Assembly (NCBI RefSeq): GCF_041431415.1
Contig: NZ_CP107845.1
Coordinates: forward strand, 7,750,001 to 7,814,000
From: Streptomyces sp. NBC_00513
GTDB taxonomy: Bacteria; Actinomycetota; Actinomycetes; Streptomycetales; Streptomycetaceae
Direction: 5' to 3'
Length of the DNA stretch: 64,000 nt
In this document: positions 14,547 to 22,852 of the stretch, in pieces
How positions within the stretch are numbered: position 1 is the first letter of the stretch
Layout of the letters: each line of letters opens with the position of its first letter
The notes under the pieces: generated by a model
Database searches by the model: none
What the model saw: only the letters and a program-made list of their open reading frames with translations
What the model was told of the DNA's origin: nothing
Program-made: the position numbers and the translations under genes

Positions 14547-17459
14547 GTGGACCCCTTCAGCCGGCGGGCCGAGGTCGAGGTCAACCAAGGGATCATCTCC
14601 CTGGGCGACGGCGCGAACAACACGATCAACAACTATCACCACCCCCTGCCCTCGGCGGCGTCGATGCGCTGGCCGGGCGGTCCGGGCAGGCTCTCCCCGA
14701 CCGCCCTGGCCGCCGCCCGGTTCGTGGGCCGGGAACAGGAACTCCACGATCTGCACACCGCCCTGCGGTCCGGAACGGGGCTGATCGCCCAGACCGTCGC
14801 GGGCCTCGGCGGAGTCGGCAAATCGGCGCTCGCGTGCCGTTACGCCCAGATGCGGCAGGATTCGTACAGCCCCGTCTGGTGGATCACCGCCGACAGCCCC
14901 GACCGGATCGAGGCCGGTCTGGCCGCGCTGGCCGTGCGGATGGTGCCCGAGCTGAACAGCGCACCCCTGCCCGACGCCGCCGCTTGGGCCCGCAGTTGGC
15001 TGGCCTGCCACGACGGATGGCTGCTGGTCCTGGACGACGTCGCCGCACCGGCCGATGTGCAGGACCTGATCGGTTCACTGGGCGCGGGGCGTTTCCTGAT
15101 CACCAGCCGCCTCGCCGAGGGCTGGCAGGATCTGGTCGACCGGCCCGTGACGCTCGGGGCCATGCCGGTCGAGGATGCCGCCGAACTGCTGCGGCGCTCC
15201 TCGGGCCGCGCGGACCTTCCCGACGCGGCCCGACTGAGTACGCGGCTGGGCCATCTGCCCCTCGCCGTCGCGCAGGCGGGCGCCTATCTGTCCCAGACGG
15301 GCATCAGCGTGGGCGAGTACCTGGACCTCCTGGACCACAGCAGCGCCGAAACCTTTCGCCAAGCGGCTGTCGGGACACCCGAGGACCGGACCATGGCCGC
15401 GGTATGGACCGTGACCCTGGACAGGATCGCCGCGGAGGACACGCTCGCCCTCGAAGCGTTCCGGACCCTGGCCTGGTTCGCCCCCGCCGGCATCCCGCGC
15501 AGCCTCCTGACACCGATGGCCGATCAGGGAGCGCTCGTCCACGCGCTGGGCCTGCTCCGCGCCTACCGCATGGTCGACGTCGTGGACGGCTCGCTGTCGG
15601 TGCACCGACTCGTACAGGAGGTGTTCCGCACACCTGACGCGGCGATCCGCCACCGCGAGGACGAGGCCGTCGCCCGGGGTCGAGCCCGTTCGGTGGACCT
15701 CCTCACCCGGGCCCGCCCTCCGCTCGACGCCGGACTGGAGGCCTGGCAGCTGTTCCTGCCGCACGCCGACGCCCTGGTCGCACACACGACCTCGGTACAG
15801 GACGGCCCCGCGTCGACGGGCGTCTTCGAGGCGGCCGCGGCGTTCCTCGGCAGTCAGAACCTGCAACACCGGGCGGTCCGGTACTGCTCCCGGATCGCCG
15901 ACTTCCGCGAGCGGACGCAAGGGGCCCACGATCCTGCCACCCTGCACGCCCGCGCCAACCTGGCGGCCGCCTACCTCGGGTCCGGGGACCGGGTCCGGGG
16001 CCGCGATCTGCTCACGGCGAACCTGTCCGACCAACAGCGGATCCTGGGCCCCGACCACCGTCTGACCCTCGCGTCCCAGGCCTACCTGGCCGCCATCACC
16101 TACACGGAAGGCGACCGGGACCTCGGCATCGAGCTGCTGGAGGAGAGCCTCGACCACCGGGAACGGGCGTTGGGCCCGGACCATCCCGACACCCTGGTCT
16201 CCCGCGGCAACCTCGCCGTCGCCCACCACGAACGTGGCGACATGGGCCGGGCCGTCGGCCTGTTCGAGGCCCAAGTCGCCGACTGCGCAAGGGTCCTGGG
16301 CCCGGTCCACTTCGACACCCTGCGGGCCCGTTACCACCTCGCCGGTGCCCACCACGCGGCCGGGAACGCGACGGAAGCCGCCCGCCACCTCACGGCGGTC
16401 CTCGCCGACTGCGAGCGGGTCCTGGGGGCGAGCCATCCCCTGACCGCGGCCGTTCGCTCCGACGTCACCGCCGTCGACTCGGAACTCACCCAGCAGCCGC
16501 GCGTCGACATCGCGCAGCTGCGGGCGGACCTCGTCGAAAGCGAACGGGAGCACGGACCGGAGCACCGGAACACCCTGTCCATCCGCGCGGTGCTCGGCAG
16601 CACCTACCTCCGGGCCGGAGACGTCCGGTCGGCCACCGAGGTCCTGGAAGCCGCTCTGGGGTACTCCCTGTGGGTGTTGGGACCGGACCATCCGGTCACT
16701 CTGAACACCAGTCACCAACTCGGGGACGCCTACTACGCCGCCGGCCGGCACGCGCTGGGGACCGAGATGGTCCGCGAGGCCCTGGCCGACTGCGAACGGG
16801 TGTTGGGCCCCGACCAGTGGGAGACCGAGAACGTGAGGGCCACCCTCGTCTACATGGCCGCGTCCTCCCTGATCACCCGCATCCCCGGGGCCCGGGCGGT
16901 GAGCCGGCTGCTGAAACGGTTGCGCCGCCGCAGCCGGCCGGACGGATCCGCCCCGCCGGACGGGCACCAGGGGTGGATCCGCCCCGACCCCGACCCCGAG
17001 CGGGTCCGCGCGGCCGCGGCCGAGGGCCTGCGGCTGTGCAGGAAAGGCGAACTGCGGGCGTCGGAAGGGCACCTGCGCGTCGCCGCCGACGGCGGGAACA
17101 CCTCGGCGATGGCCAATCTGGGGATGGTACTGGCCCGGACCGGCCGCCCCGCCGGAGCCGAGTCATGGCTGCTGCGCGCGGTGGAAGCCGGAGAGGAGAC
17201 CGCGGGCGGGCCCCTCGGAAGCCTGCTGGCCGAGACGGGACGGTTCAAGGAGGCCCAACCCTGGCTCAGGCGAGCCGCGGCGACCGGCTCGGTCGACTCG
17301 ATGATGGACCTCGGGCACGTACTCATCCGCACCCGCGGCGGGCGGAGCGAGGCCGAGCTCTGGTATCGGCGGGCGGCCGCCGCGGGCGACCCGGAGGCCG
17401 CACTCTTTCTGGAACAGTGGGCCGCCCGGCACCCCCGACGACGGCCGGGACCCGGCTGA
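14547..17459 (+). CDS. NB-ARC STAND NTPase with TPR and Sel1-like repeats, module 1
   Basis: The product is 970 residues from GTG 14547. Order: signalling-type motif at about 13-29; FVGREQEL at the start of the NB-ARC domain; P-loop AGLGGVGKSA (about 85-94); Walker B WLLVLDDV (158-165); ITSR sensor; LGHLPLAVAQAGAYL; winged-helix end SVHRLVQEVF. From about 420 to 790 there are kinesin-light-chain-type TPRs with repeated LGPDHPDTL-like text, and from about 860 Sel1-like repeats (AMANLGMVLARTGRPAGAESWL). Such proteins oligomerise after ligand sensing by the repeats. No effector domain is fused, so output probably passes to the small upstream protein. Confidence 0.85.
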   Translation: MDPFSRRAEVEVNQGIISLGDGANNTINNYHHPLPSAASMRWPGGPGRLSPTALAAARFVGREQELHDLHTALRSGTGLIAQTVAGLGGVGKSALACRYAQMRQDSYSPVWWITADSPDRIEAGLAALAVRMVPELNSAPLPDAAAWARSWLACHDGWLLVLDDVAAPADVQDLIGSLGAGRFLITSRLAEGWQDLVDRPVTLGAMPVEDAAELLRRSSGRADLPDAARLSTRLGHLPLAVAQAGAYLSQTGISVGEYLDLLDHSSAETFRQAAVGTPEDRTMAAVWTVTLDRIAAEDTLALEAFRTLAWFAPAGIPRSLLTPMADQGALVHALGLLRAYRMVDVVDGSLSVHRLVQEVFRTPDAAIRHREDEAVARGRARSVDLLTRARPPLDAGLEAWQLFLPHADALVAHTTSVQDGPASTGVFEAAAAFLGSQNLQHRAVRYCSRIADFRERTQGAHDPATLHARANLAAAYLGSGDRVRGRDLLTANLSDQQRILGPDHRLTLASQAYLAAITYTEGDRDLGIELLEESLDHRERALGPDHPDTLVSRGNLAVAHHERGDMGRAVGLFEAQVADCARVLGPVHFDTLRARYHLAGAHHAAGNATEAARHLTAVLADCERVLGASHPLTAAVRSDVTAVDSELTQQPRVDIAQLRADLVESEREHGPEHRNTLSIRAVLGSTYLRAGDVRSATEVLEAALGYSLWVLGPDHPVTLNTSHQLGDAYYAAGRHALGTEMVREALADCERVLGPDQWETENVRATLVYMAASSLITRIPGARAVSRLLKRLRRRSRPDGSAPPDGHQGWIRPDPDPERVRAAAAEGLRLCRKGELRASEGHLRVAADGGNTSAMANLGMVLARTGRPAGAESWLLRAVEAGEETAGGPLGSLLAETGRFKEAQPWLRRAAATGSVDSMMDLGHVLIRTRGGRSEAELWYRRAAAAGDPEAALFLEQWAARHPRRRPGPG

Positions 17460-17580
17460 ACCGCTCGACCGCCCCGGCCCCTGCTCCGCGGCCTCTTCGC
17501 ACCGGCTGAGTACGATCACCTACGCCGACCTGAGTACGCGAGTGGTTGCTCGCCGCGCGCGGCGCCGGAACGATGAACGC

Positions 17581-18315
17581 ATGCGCCGACTGCTGCTGTT
17601 TGCCCCGCTGTTGCTGATCACCGTGGGCTGTGGGGTGATGCCGTCCTCCGAGGACGAGGCGACGGACGCCGCACGGGAGGTGGCCAGGAAGGCGGGCGAG
17701 CGGCTCTACGGGCAGCGTGAGCGCACGGCGGAGGAGGTCGGGCGCTCCGCTTCCGGCATCGACGGCGTCGAGGTGCTGCGGATCACGGGTACCTCGACAC
17801 ACGACGGGGACGGCGTCGACGTGGTCGTCCGCACGTCCGGCTCGGCGTACGAGGGATGGCTCGCCCCGGAGGAGGTCGTGCTACGGCGTTGTTTCGAGGT
17901 GCGGGTGTCGCCCGACTCGGAGTGGAGCGAGGACCCCCGTGACGTGGACTGCCCGGATGGTCCTCCGCTGACCTTCGCCCCGCCACCCGAACCACCTCGG
18001 CTGCCGTACGAGGAGCTCCGCGCGAAACTACCCCGGGTGCCGGAGGGCGGCCGGGTGGACGAGGCCGAGGTGCGCCGGACGCTCGCCGCCCTGGACCTGC
18101 CTCCGGCGATCCGTACCGAGGTGAAGACAGACGGCGGCAGGGTCGGCGTTCTCCTGTCGGTCAAGGGCAACGGTTTCGACGCGCAGGACTGCCTTCTTGC
18201 CCGTGTGGGCCCCGGTGCCACCGAAGTGTGGGTGCCGCCCCGGATCCAGCGGATGCCCGGAGAGGGCGGATGCACCGTCGGCAATGCCCTGGACCCGAAA
18301 CCGTCACCGCACTGA
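17581..18315 (+). CDS. Putative lipoprotein of unknown function
   Basis: From ATG 17581 the product is 244 residues. The N-terminus MRRLLLFAPLLLITVGC ends in a weak lipobox (TVGC), so it is probably lipid-anchored outside the membrane. The mature part contains a folded region (VEVLRITGTSTHDGDGVDVVVRTSG) followed by a proline-rich stretch and a C-terminal segment with a likely disulphide (QDCLLARVGPG and GGCTVGNAL). I recognise no family. It starts 121 bases after the STAND gene and may be read through from it, but nothing links their functions. Confidence 0.6.
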   Translation: MRRLLLFAPLLLITVGCGVMPSSEDEATDAAREVARKAGERLYGQRERTAEEVGRSASGIDGVEVLRITGTSTHDGDGVDVVVRTSGSAYEGWLAPEEVVLRRCFEVRVSPDSEWSEDPRDVDCPDGPPLTFAPPPEPPRLPYEELRAKLPRVPEGGRVDEAEVRRTLAALDLPPAIRTEVKTDGGRVGVLLSVKGNGFDAQDCLLARVGPGATEVWVPPRIQRMPGEGGCTVGNALDPKPSPH

Positions 18316-18335
18316 ACGGCGAGGTGCGAAGCAGC

Positions 18336-18405
18336 GCCGGACAGGTTGCCACGCGGGCGGCGGCAGCGGCGCCGGACAGGTTGCCACGCGGGCAGCGGTA
18401 GCGGC
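18336..18405 (+). repeat. Tandem duplication of a 35-bp unit
   Basis: Bases 18336-18370 and 18371-18405 are identical at 33 of 35 positions; both begin GCCGGACAGGTTGCCACGCG. They lie 20 bases after the lipoprotein stop. The rest of the gap to 18737 holds no gene that I can support. Confidence 0.7.
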
Positions 18406-18737
18406 GCTCGGCGTGCAGGTCCGTGGCGTGTGCGTGGTCGAGCAGGTCCCACGACCGGGCATCGAAGACCGGCCACGCCTTGTGAGATCCGGCCATTGTG
18501 GATTTCCGCGGCAGCAACGGGCGTGGCGCCGGTAACCGCCTCGGCGTGGGGGCGTTGGTCTGGTGGATCCCCGAGGCCGTCAGGGCCGTTCAGGGTTCCA
18601 CCGACGACCACGGCCCGATGTCTCCGCGCTCTCGCGGTACCGCCTTCGGGCCGCCCGAAAGCCGTTCTCATCGCCGGCGCACCGCCATCTGTTCCTTGCC
18701 CGGGCGCCGTTCACGCAGACACCCCTGGAGTTGTTCC
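18406..18737. other. Intergenic stretch without a recognisable gene
   Basis: A minus-strand piece (AGSHKAWPVFDARSWDLLDHA, near 18400-18490) looks protein-like but has no continuation. The right end carries the ribosome site (TGGAG) of the next gene. Confidence 0.3.
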
Positions 18738-19319
18738 ATGTCCACGCAGCCACAGCCCGGTCACGGCAATCCGCACCAGCCGGACGGGCAGCTCCCTCCG
18801 CCGAAGCAGGGCATGAGTACACGCCTGAAGGTGGCGCTGGGCTGCGGTGTCCCCACCCTCCTCGGTCTGATTCTGCTCGGCGGTTGCGCGGCCTTGTTCA
18901 CCAAGGCAGCCGACGACGTCGGCAAGGACCTCGACAAGAACCACGATTCCGCTGTCGTCTCCCCAGGGGGCGCGGCCAAGGCCGCCGGCGGCTCCAAGGA
19001 CGGCGAGCCGGACATCACCCACGACGTGAAGGTCACGTCGTGCACGGTGAGGACCGGCGAATTCGGAAGCAGGGAACTCGACCTCAGGATCGAGTACGTC
19101 AACAGCGGCGACCGCCGGTTCACCTATCTTGCCGAGGGCGAGATCACCGTCAACGGCGAGAAGAAGAGCGACATCATCTCCACCGGCCAGAACCTCGCAC
19201 CCGGCCAGAAGTACACGGACGACAAGGCCGGAAGCCTGGCATTCGACGTTGCCAACTCCGCGAAGTCCTCCGACAAGATCGAGTGCAAGCTCATCAAGGT
19301 CTCCCGCAACTCCTACTGA
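18738..19319 (+). CDS. Membrane-anchored protein with extracellular DUF4352-like domain
   Basis: From ATG 18738 the product is 193 residues. A proline/glutamine-rich cytoplasmic start (MSTQPQPGHGNPHQPDG) is followed by one transmembrane helix (VALGCGVPTLLGLILLGGCAALF, about 33-56). The extracellular domain (VKVTSCTVRTGEFGSREL to the end) contains two cysteines (TSC and IEC) and strands typical of DUF4352/FxLYD-like beta sandwiches. The role is unknown; such proteins are common in streptomycetes. It is convergent with the next gene, 42 bases away. Confidence 0.7.
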   Translation: MSTQPQPGHGNPHQPDGQLPPPKQGMSTRLKVALGCGVPTLLGLILLGGCAALFTKAADDVGKDLDKNHDSAVVSPGGAAKAAGGSKDGEPDITHDVKVTSCTVRTGEFGSRELDLRIEYVNSGDRRFTYLAEGEITVNGEKKSDIISTGQNLAPGQKYTDDKAGSLAFDVANSAKSSDKIECKLIKVSRNSY

Positions 19320-19361
19320 CAGGCGCGCGGCGGAACAGGACCGCGACGGAGCCGTCCGCTG

Positions 19362-19628
19362 CTACTTCGGAGCCGCCCGACAAGCCTCGGTCGCGTCGTT
19401 CTTGGAGATGCCGGCCTGGTCCAGGCTGGCGGTGCAGCTGGTCTGGTTGCCGATCTGGCCCTGGTAGCAGGCCTGCCGCACCACATCCGTGACCTGCTTG
19501 TTCTTTTGCGTGACGTGTTGCTCGCAGGCCTGGATGTCCGCGTGGGCGGCCGGGGCGGCAATGACGACGCCGCCGGCGGCGAGGGCCAGGCCGGCGAGAA
19601 GGCTGGGGATACGAGCCGACGAACGCAT
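19362..19628 (-). CDS. Small secreted four-cysteine protein
   Basis: From ATG 19628 (CAGGTG upstream) the product is 88 residues with a signal peptide (MRSSARIPSLLAGLALAAGG..., cleavage after PAAHA). The mature 56 residues are helical and carry four cysteines (ACEQH, QACYQG, TSCTAS, EACRAA) with regular spacing, as in small helix-bundle secreted proteins. I do not recognise a family. An extracellular role (signal, inhibitor or spore-coat component) is possible but not shown. Confidence 0.65.
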   Translation of the reverse strand: MRSSARIPSLLAGLALAAGGVVIAAPAAHADIQACEQHVTQKNKQVTDVVRQACYQGQIGNQTSCTASLDQAGISKNDATEACRAAPK

Positions 19629-19916
19629 ACGGGTACACCTGCTCTCTCGGGCGGTCACGCGATCCGCGACGCACCGGATCACGGGCGGGGGCGGCGTGCG
19701 GAGCAGGCACTCCGGGGGCGACCGGCTCGACACATCGGTCACCCTCGCACCTTCGACGCTAGAGCACGCCACCGGTGCACGCACTTCAGGCCGGCCGGGC
19801 GAGCGGTAACGCAGCAGACCGGCCACACCCGCCGCAGCGAGCCCACGTACCGCCAGGGCCGCGAGGCTCTCCTCGCCCGGTGCGGCCGTCGCGGGTGGTT
19901 CGCTCCGTCAGGGTGG

Positions 19917-21281
19917 TCAGTAGCCGGTGCCGCGCTTGGTCTGGGCGCGTTCGATTCCGTGGGCGGCCCCCTTGTTGTCCAGGGTGCGACAGGCGTCGGC
20001 GATGTCCTGGCTGAGACGATCGATCTGCTCGCGGCTCAGGGTTTCCTTGACCAGGGCGCGCAGGATCTTCACCTTCTCCGCGTTGGGCGGGAGTGTGTAT
20101 GCCGGGACCATCCAGCCACGCTCGGCCGAGAGTTGCCAGGCGATGTCGGACTCGTCGTAGGCGTTCTCGCCGGAGAGACGGAAGGCGACCAGCGGCAGCT
20201 GCTCGAGGTCGCTCCCGATCACTTCGAAGCGGCCGCTGCTTCGCAGGTTGTCCGCCAGTGCGCGGGCGTTCTCCTGCATGATCTTCATGACGTAGGTGTA
20301 GCCCTGGCGGCCGAGCCGTACGAAGTTGTAGTACTGCGCGAGCACCATCGACGCCCCGGTGGAGAAGTTCAGCGTGAACGTCGCGTCGGTCTTGCCCAGG
20401 TAGTTCTCGTAGAACACGAGGTCCTTGGCGAGGTCGCTTTCCTCGCGGAAGATCAGCCATCCGATGCCGGGGTAGACCAGGCCGTATTTGTGCCCCGAGA
20501 CGTTGATCGAACGGACCTGCTCGAGCCGGAAGTCCCATTTGGAATCCGGGTAGAGGAAGGGCCACACGAATGCGCCGCTGGCTCCGTCGACGTGGATCGG
20601 AATGTCGAGGTCCCGTTCTTTGCGAACGTCCCGAAGGAGCTTGTCGATGCCGACGACGTCGTCCTTGTGGCCGGTGAACGTGGTGCCGAGGACGGCGACG
20701 ACGCCGATCGTGTTCTCGTCGAGGTGGGGCTCCACATCCTGCGGACCGATCGTGTACTTGCCCTCGGCGAGCGGCACGATCCGCGGCTCGACATCGAAGT
20801 AGCGACAGAACTTCTCCCATACGACGTGGACGTCGCCCCCGAAGATCAGGTTGGGCCGATCGATCGACAGGCCGGCTGCCTGGCGGCGCTCGCGCCACTT
20901 CCACTTCAACGACAGCGCGCCCAGCATGATCGCCTCGGATGATCCCTGGGTCCGACATCCGGTCGTCGCGCCCGGTGCGTGGAAGAGGTCGGCAAGCATG
21001 CGCACGCAACGCTGCTCGATCTCGGCAGAGATCGGGTACTCGGCGTGGTCGATGAAATTGCGGTGGAGGTTCTCGGCGATCAGCCGTTGTGCCTCGGGCT
21101 CCATCCACGTGGTGACGAACGTGGCGAGGTTGCGCTGGGGGTCGCCTTCCATGGCGAGATCCACGTCCACGAGCCTCATCGCGTCCGTCGCGGGCATCCC
21201 CTTCTCGGGGAAGGTCTCCGAGGGAGCGGGCACCGTCAAGAATCGGTTACCGAAAAGAGCGGATTCGTCGCGCTTGGTCAT
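19917..21281 (-). CDS. gadB: Glutamate decarboxylase
   Basis: From ATG 21281 the product is 454 residues, the normal family length. It is a PLP-dependent group II decarboxylase: TGCRTQGSSEAIMLG near residue 108, HVDGASGAFVWPF, and the PLP lysine in INVSGHKYGLVYPG (Lys265). It converts L-glutamate to GABA and CO2, consuming a proton. The sequence closely follows bacterial GadA/B, including the N-terminal SALFGNRFL. No glutamate/GABA antiporter gene is nearby, so a role in acid resistance is not supported by context; GABA-shunt metabolism is equally likely. Confidence 0.95.
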   Translation of the reverse strand: MTKRDESALFGNRFLTVPAPSETFPEKGMPATDAMRLVDVDLAMEGDPQRNLATFVTTWMEPEAQRLIAENLHRNFIDHAEYPISAEIEQRCVRMLADLFHAPGATTGCRTQGSSEAIMLGALSLKWKWRERRQAAGLSIDRPNLIFGGDVHVVWEKFCRYFDVEPRIVPLAEGKYTIGPQDVEPHLDENTIGVVAVLGTTFTGHKDDVVGIDKLLRDVRKERDLDIPIHVDGASGAFVWPFLYPDSKWDFRLEQVRSINVSGHKYGLVYPGIGWLIFREESDLAKDLVFYENYLGKTDATFTLNFSTGASMVLAQYYNFVRLGRQGYTYVMKIMQENARALADNLRSSGRFEVIGSDLEQLPLVAFRLSGENAYDESDIAWQLSAERGWMVPAYTLPPNAEKVKILRALVKETLSREQIDRLSQDIADACRTLDNKGAAHGIERAQTKRGTGY

Positions 21282-21431
21282 GCGGCGATTCAACAGTGCC
21301 GGGGCCTGCGCGGGCGGGGGACACACCGTGTCCCCGCGGAGTGGAGCCCCGAGCCAGTGCAGACGCAGGATGGGCGACGGAGCCGGCTGCCGGCGGGTAC
21401 CGCAGGACACCGACAGCCCGCCCCCTGCCGC

Positions 21432-21905
21432 TCACCGGTGCATGCGGGCGCCCTTGAGCACCTTGTCCACGGAGTTGCGGGGTCCGTGGACGGCGATCCC
21501 GACCAGGTCGAGCCGGCCCTTGCCCACCGCCGCCACCGCTGCCCGGTTTGCTCCGTCGTGGCCCGTGCCGAACAGGTCCGAGGTGAACACCGCGGTCGGC
21601 AGTCCGCGTCGCACCGCCCGCTCGTGCGCCGCCGTCACCGCTTCCTTCCCGCCCTCGAAGACCAGAACGGGTTGGCGGAACATCGGCAGGTAGGGAGTGC
21701 CATCGGCGTCCTGGTACGGCTCGCCGACCAACTCGGGGAGGGCCGTTCCGAGCCCGCTGACGAGGAACGCGGTCACGTTCAGCCGCTGCCACGTCTCCAG
21801 GTCGTCACGCAGCAGAATCGCGATCTTGGTGTCGAAGCGCACGGGTGCATTCGCGCCGCCCACTTCGACCTGCCCGTTGCTCTCGTTCTTCGTCTCGTTG
21901 CTCAT
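21432..21905 (-). CDS. DUF2000 family protein
   Basis: From ATG 21905 the product is 157 residues. It has the DUF2000 pattern: FDTKIAILLRDDLETWQRLNVTAF, LVGEPYQDADGTPYLPMFRQPVLVFE, and a C-terminal ERAVRRGLPTAVFTSDLFGTGHDGANRAAVA. The family is structurally like peptidyl-tRNA hydrolases but its biochemical role is unknown. The gene is divergent from an AraC regulator with 49 bases between the starts, so the regulator probably controls it. Confidence 0.85.
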   Translation of the reverse strand: MSNETKNESNGQVEVGGANAPVRFDTKIAILLRDDLETWQRLNVTAFLVSGLGTALPELVGEPYQDADGTPYLPMFRQPVLVFEGGKEAVTAAHERAVRRGLPTAVFTSDLFGTGHDGANRAAVAAVGKGRLDLVGIAVHGPRNSVDKVLKGARMHR

Positions 21906-21954
21906 GCCCTGAGACTGCCGGGCTCGGCCTCGCGCGGTCTTGTACGTTGTTTGC

Positions 21955-22776
21955 GTGCAGCTCCAGCAGGAAGTCTCGGCCTGGCGCCCGCGGGTCGCGG
22001 GTGTCGTCGAGGTCTTCCACGCCCGTTTCACCGCGCACGCGTACCCCATGCACGTCCACGACGAGTGGACCCTCCTGATCGTCGATGACGGAGCCGTCCG
22101 CTACGACCTGGACCGCCACCGACGCGGCACCCCGGGCGGCACCGTGAGCCTGCTCCCGCCCCAGGTTCCCCACAACGGCTCCGCCGCCACCTCGCACGGG
22201 TTCCGCAAGCGCGTCGTCTACCTCGACACGACGGTGCTGGACGAGCGCTTCATCGGCGCCGCCGTGGACGGCCCGGACCTCGCCGACTCGGTCCTGCGCC
22301 GGCGCGTCGGGCAGCTCCACCGGGCCCTGACCTCTCCCGGTGACGCATTCGAGGCGGAGAGCCGGCTGGCCCTGATCGGCGAACGGCTGCGCGCGCTGCT
22401 CCAACCACGCCTCGAACTCCCCGGCGGGCACACCGCGCCGCCCGGCACCGACGCCCGCCACGGCATCGCGCGCAGCCTGCGCGAACTCCTCGACGAGCGG
22501 GTGGTCGCCGGCATCTCCTTGCCGGAAGCGGCCGGTCTGGTCCAGGCCCACCCCGCCCATCTGGTGCGCTCGTTCAGTGCCGCCTTCGGCATCCCCCCGC
22601 ACCAGTACCTCATCTCGCGCCGAGTCGCCCTGGCCCGCCGGCTGCTCCTCGATGGCCGCCCGGCCGCCGAGGTGGCGGTCGAGGCGGGATTCCACGACCA
22701 GTCGCACTTCACCCGGCACTTCAAGCGAATCGTGGGCACCACCCCCGGACGCTACGCCCGCTCCGCGATGCCCTGA
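21955..22776 (+). CDS. AraC-family regulator with cupin sensor
   Basis: From GTG 21955 the product is 273 residues; a TTG at 21940 is possible. The N-terminal cupin (HARFTAHAYPMHVHDEWTLLIVDDGAV, GGTVSLLPPQVPHNG) binds a ligand. The AraC double helix-turn-helix follows (ISLPEAAGLVQAHPAHLVRSFSAAFG and AEVAVEAGFHDQSHFTRHFKRIVGTTPGRY). This is the subfamily that is usually divergent from DUF2000 or LysE-type genes. The 49-base intergenic region must contain both promoters. Confidence 0.9.
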   Translation: MQLQQEVSAWRPRVAGVVEVFHARFTAHAYPMHVHDEWTLLIVDDGAVRYDLDRHRRGTPGGTVSLLPPQVPHNGSAATSHGFRKRVVYLDTTVLDERFIGAAVDGPDLADSVLRRRVGQLHRALTSPGDAFEAESRLALIGERLRALLQPRLELPGGHTAPPGTDARHGIARSLRELLDERVVAGISLPEAAGLVQAHPAHLVRSFSAAFGIPPHQYLISRRVALARRLLLDGRPAAEVAVEAGFHDQSHFTRHFKRIVGTTPGRYARSAMP

Positions 22777-22820
22777 CACCAACGATGCGCACCATCCGGC
22801 CCCCTTCGGCCAAGGTGTCA
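22774..22820. terminator. Possible bidirectional hairpin between convergent genes
   Basis: TGACACC (22774-22780, overlapping the AraC stop) pairs with GGTGTCA (22814-22820), and an inner GGCC/GGCC stem can form. The loop is long, so this is a weak call. Confidence 0.35.
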
Positions 22821-22852
22821 ACGACGGGGAACGAACCCGGTGCCACGGGAGG

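Noticed and set aside
18336..18405. CRISPR-like repeat
   Set aside because: Only two directly adjacent copies without spacers; a simple tandem duplication.
19917..21281. Acid-resistance island based on gadB
   Set aside because: No antiporter or acid-stress regulator is adjacent; only the decarboxylase itself is supported.
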